Source of the DNA: JAMCXS01 sp964459065
Lineage (GTDB): Bacteria > Acidobacteriota > Terriglobia > UBA7540
DNA: 20,389 bases
Assembly: GCA_964459065.1 (NCBI GenBank)
Contig: CAYWMN010000044.1
Span: 1-20,389 of the forward strand
Direction: 5' to 3'
In this document: in pieces, positions 16,897 to 20,389 of the stretch
Position numbering within the stretch: position 1 is the stretch's first letter
Layout of the letters: each line of letters begins with the position of its first letter
The notes under the pieces: model-generated
Seen by the model: the letters and a program-made list of their open reading frames with translations, nothing else
Database searches by the model: none
What the model was told of the DNA's origin: nothing
Position numbers and translations under genes: made by a program

Positions 16897-17319
16897 TCAA
16901 CCTGAGGGGTAAAGGTGGTAAAGCATCCAGTAAACGATCACCCCGGTAACGGAGACGTAAAGCCAGATCGGCAGGGTCCACCGGGCGATTCGCTTGTGGA
17001 GGGCAAAGCGCTCGCGCCAGGCTCGGTAAACAGTTATCAGCACTAGGGGAACAATCACGACCGCAAGAACCGAATGAGTCGCCAACAGGCCTAAGTAAAA
17101 AGTTCGGATGGCCCCGTGTCCCTGGAAATAAACGATGCCGCGCAGGAAATGGTCCGTCAAATAGAAAACCAGGAAAAGGATGGAGGCCCCAAAGGCGGTG
17201 AGCATGCAGGTTTTGTGGGCGCGAATCTTCTTTTTTCGGATCAGGAAATACCCGGCGGCGAGGAGCACAGCGCTCAGGGTGTTCAGACAGGCTTCAATGG
17301 CAGGAAAATGAGAAACCAT
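16897..17319 (-). CDS. DUF420 family membrane protein (CtaM/YozB-like)
   Basis: 140 residues with four or five hydrophobic helices and the conserved histidines of DUF420: H35 (RAHKTCM), H57 (TDHFLRG), H68 (GHGAIRTFY), H82 (LATHSVLA) and H108 (ALHKRIARWTLPIWLYVSVTG). The Staphylococcus aureus member CtaM is needed for maturation of a heme-copper oxidase, and homologues sit in cytochrome oxidase gene clusters, as here. The histidines suggest heme or copper handling. It follows heme O synthase by 87 bases on the same strand. The ATG has only a weak GGAA upstream. Family identity is firm; the biochemical step is not. Confidence 0.87.
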   Translation of the reverse strand: MVSHFPAIEACLNTLSAVLLAAGYFLIRKKKIRAHKTCMLTAFGASILFLVFYLTDHFLRGIVYFQGHGAIRTFYLGLLATHSVLAVVIVPLVLITVYRAWRERFALHKRIARWTLPIWLYVSVTGVIVYWMLYHLYPSG

Positions 17320-17406
17320 AAATTCCAGGGCGTCTTTCCGACAACATCCGTGGCCGGCGGGTCAAGGCAGCGAACAGGGCGCGGGGAATCGTCCGTCTCC
17401 CTCCGT

Positions 17407-18321
17407 CTACCGCATACCTTTGTCAAACATCAGCAGACAGAGGATCAGCGGGAGATAGACGACCGATGCCAGCACCAAACGCCTTGCCAGCGCGTTTGTG
17501 CGGCTCCGAGCCATGCGCGCTCCATGCAAAAAGAAGAAACCGCCCAGCGCCACAGCCCCCAGCAAATAGATCATTCCCGCCTGCCCCATCAAGGTTGGAA
17601 CCATGCTCACCAGCAGCAGCGCTGCGAGGAAAATAATGATTTGCCGGCTCGTCAACCGCCCTTCCAGATCCTCGGAAGGTAACATGCGAAGGCCCGCCCG
17701 GGAGTAGTCTTCGCGGTACATCCAGGCGATGGCCAGAAAATGAGGGAACTGCCAGAAGAACAGGATGGCGTAAAGAACCAGTGCTTCTGCATTTAAGCTG
17801 CCCCGCGCCGCCGCCCAGCCAATCAGGGGCGGCATCGCTCCGGGGAAGGCGCCGATCAGGGTACAGAGCGATGTCTTCCTCTTCAGCGGTGTGTAAATCA
17901 GTAAGTATGTTGCAAGGGTCAAAAGCGCCAGAATGCTGGCCAGGGGATTCGCTTCAACCCAGAGGAGCACGCCGCCGCCAATGGAAAGCAGGATTCCGAA
18001 AACCAGGGCCTCAGCGGGATGAAGACGTCCGGCGGGCAAAGGCCGGCGCGCCGTGCGCCGCATGGAGCAGTCCGAGGAGCGCTCCATGTATTGGTTCAGA
18101 GTTCCGGTTCCACTCGCCACCAGAAGAGTTCCCAAGAGCGCGCTGAGCAGCAAAGTGAAGTTCAGCGGGCCGGTTCGGCCAAGGTAGAAGGCCGCCAGGG
18201 TGGTCATCACAACCAGCAGGTTGACTTCCGGCTTGGTCAGGACCCAGTAATCCTGCAGCCTTTGAACGATAGCCTTGCGCCCGTCCTGGTGCGTCATCGC
18301 TGAGGGGGTCAATTCTTTCAT
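17407..18321 (-). CDS. ctaB: Protoheme IX farnesyltransferase (heme O synthase)
   Basis: A UbiA-superfamily prenyltransferase of 304 residues and about nine helices that attaches farnesyl to heme b to give heme o, the precursor of oxidase hemes. The first metal-diphosphate motif reads NQYMERSSDCSMRRTARRPL (N76, E80, D84). The second loop reads YREDYSRAGLRMLPSED, and IYTPLKRKTSLCTLIGAFPGA is the typical CtaB signature between them. The N-terminal LQDYWVLTKPEV is canonical. The start is uncertain: the ATG at 18321 has a distant AAGG, a GTG at 18363 would add 14 residues, and the ATG at 18297 has no ribosome site. A 532-bp non-coding gap separates it from coxC, so it may have its own promoter. 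Confidence 0.94.
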   Translation of the reverse strand: MKELTPSAMTHQDGRKAIVQRLQDYWVLTKPEVNLLVVMTTLAAFYLGRTGPLNFTLLLSALLGTLLVASGTGTLNQYMERSSDCSMRRTARRPLPAGRLHPAEALVFGILLSIGGGVLLWVEANPLASILALLTLATYLLIYTPLKRKTSLCTLIGAFPGAMPPLIGWAAARGSLNAEALVLYAILFFWQFPHFLAIAWMYREDYSRAGLRMLPSEDLEGRLTSRQIIIFLAALLLVSMVPTLMGQAGMIYLLGAVALGGFFFLHGARMARSRTNALARRLVLASVVYLPLILCLLMFDKGMR

Positions 18322-18853
18322 GTCTGATACTGCCTTGGTGATGTGGTGACTGAGATTCGGCACAGCCCACCCATGCGAAGCCGGCAGAGCAGCCTCTTGG
18401 GGTTCGCGCCCTCGGCGGCGAACAAACCCTCAACGCCACCAGCTCCGAAACTCAGCATCCTAATGGCAACTAAAACAGGTCGTGGTAACCGCAGAGCAGC
18501 TGGAATAGTGTGTTTCAAGAGTCCGCGCTGATAGCCCTCTGCGTTTCGCCCCTCAGAGGGGCCCGGGGATGCCGGAAATGCCGGCCCCGGGAATTCCATG
18601 CCCGCCGGCAAGCCCCCGCCGCCAGCTGGAAATAGAGTTTTGTATTCTACCACTTTTTGGACGTCTACGGCGTACCTTATTCAACTTCCCTCAAAAGGCG
18701 CTCTTCTGAAATCGAGGTGGCTTCAAGGCCGATGCAAAATCAAGCCTCTTTCAACACCGGAGAGATCGAGCTTGATTTCCTGCCGGCCGCCCAATCATCC
18801 GCAAGCCGGAGCTGAGTCTTTGCATGATAGGGCGAAGATTCTGTTGACACCTC
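18322..18853. other. Long non-coding spacer between coxC and ctaB
   Basis: This 532-base stretch within an otherwise compact cluster contains no hydrophobic small frame that could be an oxidase subunit IV. The open frames present look unlike protein. It holds two adjacent GC-rich hairpins (18549-18561 and 18562-18591). A -10-like TAGAAT lies on the minus strand at about 18645-18650. A ctaB promoter or a dispersed intergenic repeat are both possible. Confidence 0.45.
18549..18591. repeat. Adjacent GC-rich inverted repeats
   Basis: CCCCTC-A-GAGGGG (18549-18561) is followed directly by a second dyad, CCCGGGG (18562-18568) with CCCCGGG (18585-18591) and an inner CCGG/CCGG pair. Neither is followed by a T-run, so this is not a classical terminator. 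The compact double hairpin resembles a REP-like extragenic element. A genome-wide search is needed to know whether it is repeated. Confidence 0.45.
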
Positions 18854-19516
18854 TCAGAGCTTAACCTCCAATAGAATCAATACATAGAGCCATAAAACGT
18901 CCATGAAATGCCAGTAGATGGCTGTTACATCCATTGCGATGCGCTTCCGGGGGTTCACCACAAGCTTCCGAGCCCGGAATACAAGATAACAGAGGGCCAG
19001 AAGACCTCCCAGCAGGTGCACACCGTGGGCTGCCGTAAGAATGTAGAAGAACGAACTGCTGGGGTTCGTTGTCACGTAGATGCCGTGCGCAGCCAGCTCG
19101 CGCCAGGCCAGATACTGGCCTGCGAAAAAAGTAATCCCAAGCGCCGTGGTAACGTATAACCATCGGGTGAACCTTTGCGCAGCCTCCCGATGAAGCGACC
19201 TTCGTGAGACTTCTAAAGTCACACTGCTTAAGACCAGCACCAGGGTATTGAAATACAGGATCGAGGGAATCTGGGTATGGACCCATGTCGACGAGGTCTC
19301 CGCCCGGAACAGCATCGCTACAGTCAGCGCCAGGAATAGCACCGTGATCGAAATGATTCCGATCCAAATCGCGATGCGGTAAGCGCCCAAGGGAAGCGAT
19401 CCGTTGCCCGGCGGTTTGCGTCCACCTCCACCCGAGCCGCCATTCCCTTTATCAGGCGGCGGCACAGTCCCGCCCGGAGGTTTCGAACGCGGCGGTGTTA
19501 AGACCGAAGCTTCCAT
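18854..19516 (-). CDS. coxC: Cytochrome c oxidase subunit III (heme-copper oxidase)
   Basis: 220 residues with five helices. The family hallmarks are SSVTLEVSRR (E102), ITFFAGQYLAWREL (129-141), FFYILTAAHGVHLLGG (156-171) and YWHFMDVLWLYVLILL (201-216). Subunit III stabilises proton pumping by the aa3-type oxidase in the inner membrane. Residues 1-44 form a Gly/Pro-rich, probably disordered cytoplasmic extension that the core family does not need. The ATG has no strong ribosome site. The gene is the first of a minus-strand cluster with ctaB, DUF420 and CopD/HemJ-like genes, but subunits I and II are not in the window. They must be encoded elsewhere, because rsmG lies immediately upstream in the opposite direction. 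Confidence 0.94.
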   Translation of the reverse strand: MEASVLTPPRSKPPGGTVPPPDKGNGGSGGGGRKPPGNGSLPLGAYRIAIWIGIISITVLFLALTVAMLFRAETSSTWVHTQIPSILYFNTLVLVLSSVTLEVSRRSLHREAAQRFTRWLYVTTALGITFFAGQYLAWRELAAHGIYVTTNPSSSFFYILTAAHGVHLLGGLLALCYLVFRARKLVVNPRKRIAMDVTAIYWHFMDVLWLYVLILLEVKL

Positions 19517-19610
19517 GCGAATGCCCCGCGCACTAGACTACCATGCCCCACAAGCGTGCAAGGATTTTATTGGGAAAAAATTGGCCCCGCGCGACAATTG
19601 AAAAGGCGCA

Positions 19611-19660
19611 AAGAATTATTATACAAATAATAATCGATATATAAATGATATCTATATAAT
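19611..19660. other. AT-rich island with internal palindrome
   Basis: Only 6 of 50 bases are G or C, in sharp contrast with the GC-rich surroundings. It contains an 8-bp perfect inverted repeat with a 4-base loop (ATTATTAT-ACAA-ATAATAAT, 19615-19634). TATAAT occurs on the minus strand at 19618-19623, facing coxC, and on the plus strand at 19655-19660, facing rsmG; neither has a good -35. It could be promoter DNA or an easily melted element. Confidence 0.6.
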
Positions 19661-19756
19661 GGACTATTGATGTAGAAACTATTCTGACTAGCGAACGCAA
19701 TCTTGCCACTCCCGGCGAAGCCAGCTTGTCCAGCTCCTTCAAAACGGATACCGCAA

Positions 19757-19772
19757 CGTTCCACGTGAAACA
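19757..19772. promoter_or_regulatory. parS-like centromere site (ParB/Spo0J binding)
   Basis: CGTTCCACGTGAAACA matches the Bacillus subtilis parS sequence TGTTCCACGTGAAACA at 15 of 16 positions, differing only in the first base, and retains the central CACGTG palindrome. Position supports it: rsmG begins about 100 bases away, and in many bacteria rsmG is followed by parA and parB near the replication origin. ParB would bind here and load the segregation complex. Confidence 0.85.
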
Positions 19773-19837
19773 TCGACCACGGTACCCTGCCCGGAGGTTT
19801 CGCGAAGCAGGAGTTTCAACGTGCCGCGGCTTTTCAT

Positions 19838-19865
19838 TGATTGTTTGGGAACTGAATCTTAAAAT
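19838..19865 (+). promoter_or_regulatory. Possible rsmG promoter
   Basis: TTGATT (19838-19843) and TAAAAT (19860-19865) are 16 bases apart. This gives four and five matches to the sigma-70 boxes. Initiation would fall at about 19872, right at the rsmG ATG, implying a leaderless or nearly leaderless mRNA. That agrees with the absence of a Shine-Dalgarno sequence. Confidence 0.35.
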
Positions 19866-19873
19866 GGTCTGGC

Positions 19874-20389
19874 ATGTTGCCCAAGCAGTCTATCTATGAG
19901 TTGATCAAGCCCTTTACTCCTGAACTCTCTGATGCTCAGGTAGACCAGATCCTTGTCTACCTCGATTTACTCCTCCGCTGGAATCAGAAAATCAATCTCA
20001 CGGCCATTCGCGATCCGAAGGAGTGCTTGACCCGACATTTCGGAGAGAGCTTCCTGCTTTCCAAGGCCATCACCATTGCCGGCAAACTTCTGGATGTCGG
20101 TAGCGGAGCAGGGTTCCCTGGACTCGCCCTGAAGATCCTCGTCCCCGAAGTAACCATCGAACTGCTGGAACCTGTGGGCAAAAAGCGCGCCTTCTTGAAA
20201 GAAGTCATCAATGTCTGCGGCCTGAAGTCGATCCATGTATCAGGAAATAGAATTGAAGAGCTTGCCCAAGAAACCCCGCACGCCTTTTTCGATATTGTTA
20301 CGGCCCGCGCCGTCGGGAACCTTCCTCAAATCGTTCCCAGCGCTCTGGCTTGCCTCAAACCTTCGGGGCGCATTTGCCTGTGGCTGAGC
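19874..20389 (+). CDS. rsmG: 16S rRNA (guanine527-N7)-methyltransferase RsmG, 5' part
   Basis: The first 172 codons are present; the gene runs off the right edge. The N-terminal helix with LDLLLRWNQKINLTAIRDP (30-48) and the SAM-binding motif LLDVGSGAGFPGLALKI (72-88) are characteristic of RsmG (GidB). So are LLEPVGKKRAFLKEV (97-111) and the later DIVTARAVGNL (140-150). The enzyme methylates N7 of G527 in 16S rRNA in the decoding region. The ATG at 19874 is the first in-frame start after a TGA at 19853-19855, and no ribosome-binding site precedes it. Gene order in many bacteria places parA and parB after rsmG. The nearby parS-like site agrees with this. Confidence 0.95.
   Translation, partial: MLPKQSIYELIKPFTPELSDAQVDQILVYLDLLLRWNQKINLTAIRDPKECLTRHFGESFLLSKAITIAGKLLDVGSGAGFPGLALKILVPEVTIELLEPVGKKRAFLKEVINVCGLKSIHVSGNRIEELAQETPHAFFDIVTARAVGNLPQIVPSALACLKPSGRICLWLS

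Larger units (their letters stand above)
19517..19873. promoter_or_regulatory. Divergent coxC-rsmG intergenic region
   Basis: A 357-base region between divergent genes that codes for nothing recognisable. It contains, in order, an AT-rich island (19611-19660), a parS-like site (19757-19772), and a possible promoter directly abutting rsmG (19838-19865). It must hold the start signals for both genes. Confidence 0.6.

Noticed and set aside
16896..16897. tRNA, rRNA, CRISPR array or insertion sequence anywhere in the window
   Set aside because: I looked for cloverleaf-like motifs, regularly spaced direct repeats and transposase motifs and saw none. A dedicated scan (tRNAscan, CRISPR finder) would settle it.
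18318..18653. 111-codon minus-strand frame upstream of ctaB
   Set aside because: It contains GC-rich hairpin DNA and shows no hydrophobic segments, so it is not a missing oxidase subunit IV.

Overview
The window looks like a chromosomal segment from a moderately GC-rich, heterotrophic, aerobic bacterium. The mix of glycoside hydrolases, a Tat-exported GH42/GHL6-like enzyme, SSS symporter, short CDF transporter and DUF420/CtaB respiratory genes suggests Acidobacteriota. That assignment is inference; no rRNA or phylogenetic marker is complete here (rsmG is cut at the right edge). I see no mobile element, CRISPR array, tRNA or phage gene.

Left part (1-4.8 kb), sugar uptake and oxidation: the 3' end of a GH78 alpha-L-rhamnosidase closed by a clear rho-independent terminator, a sodium:solute symporter, and a convergent two-gene unit encoding an SDR dehydrogenase and an enolase-superfamily acid-sugar dehydratase. 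Together they could release, import and oxidatively degrade a deoxyhexose such as L-rhamnose. The substrate is inferred from context only. The dehydratase has a His where the third metal ligand is normally acidic.

Middle (4.8-10.8 kb): a short cation transporter with only the CDF membrane domain, an AhpD/carboxymuconolactone decarboxylase-like protein, and a likely operon of a beta-propeller lipoprotein and a Tat-exported glycosidase-like protein. Next comes a NarL/FixJ-type regulator whose receiver lacks the usual acidic pair. It is transcribed divergently from a GH63-like glucosidase and a GH133 amylo-alpha-1,6-glucosidase (11.1-15.8 kb), which form a likely two-gene unit for internal alpha-glucan or glucoside breakdown. 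The 323-bp spacer before them holds several inverted repeats.

Right part (15.9-20.4 kb): a CDGSH iron-sulfur protein, a CopD/HemJ-like membrane protein, a DUF420 (CtaM-like) protein, heme O synthase and cytochrome c oxidase subunit III, all on the minus strand. This is an oxidase and heme-maturation cluster without oxidase subunits I and II. On the far side, rsmG begins on the plus strand. Between coxC and rsmG lie an 88% AT island and a 15/16 match to the bacterial parS centromere site. This implies that the right edge is in the origin-proximal rsmG-parAB neighbourhood of the chromosome and is the most informative non-coding signal in the window.
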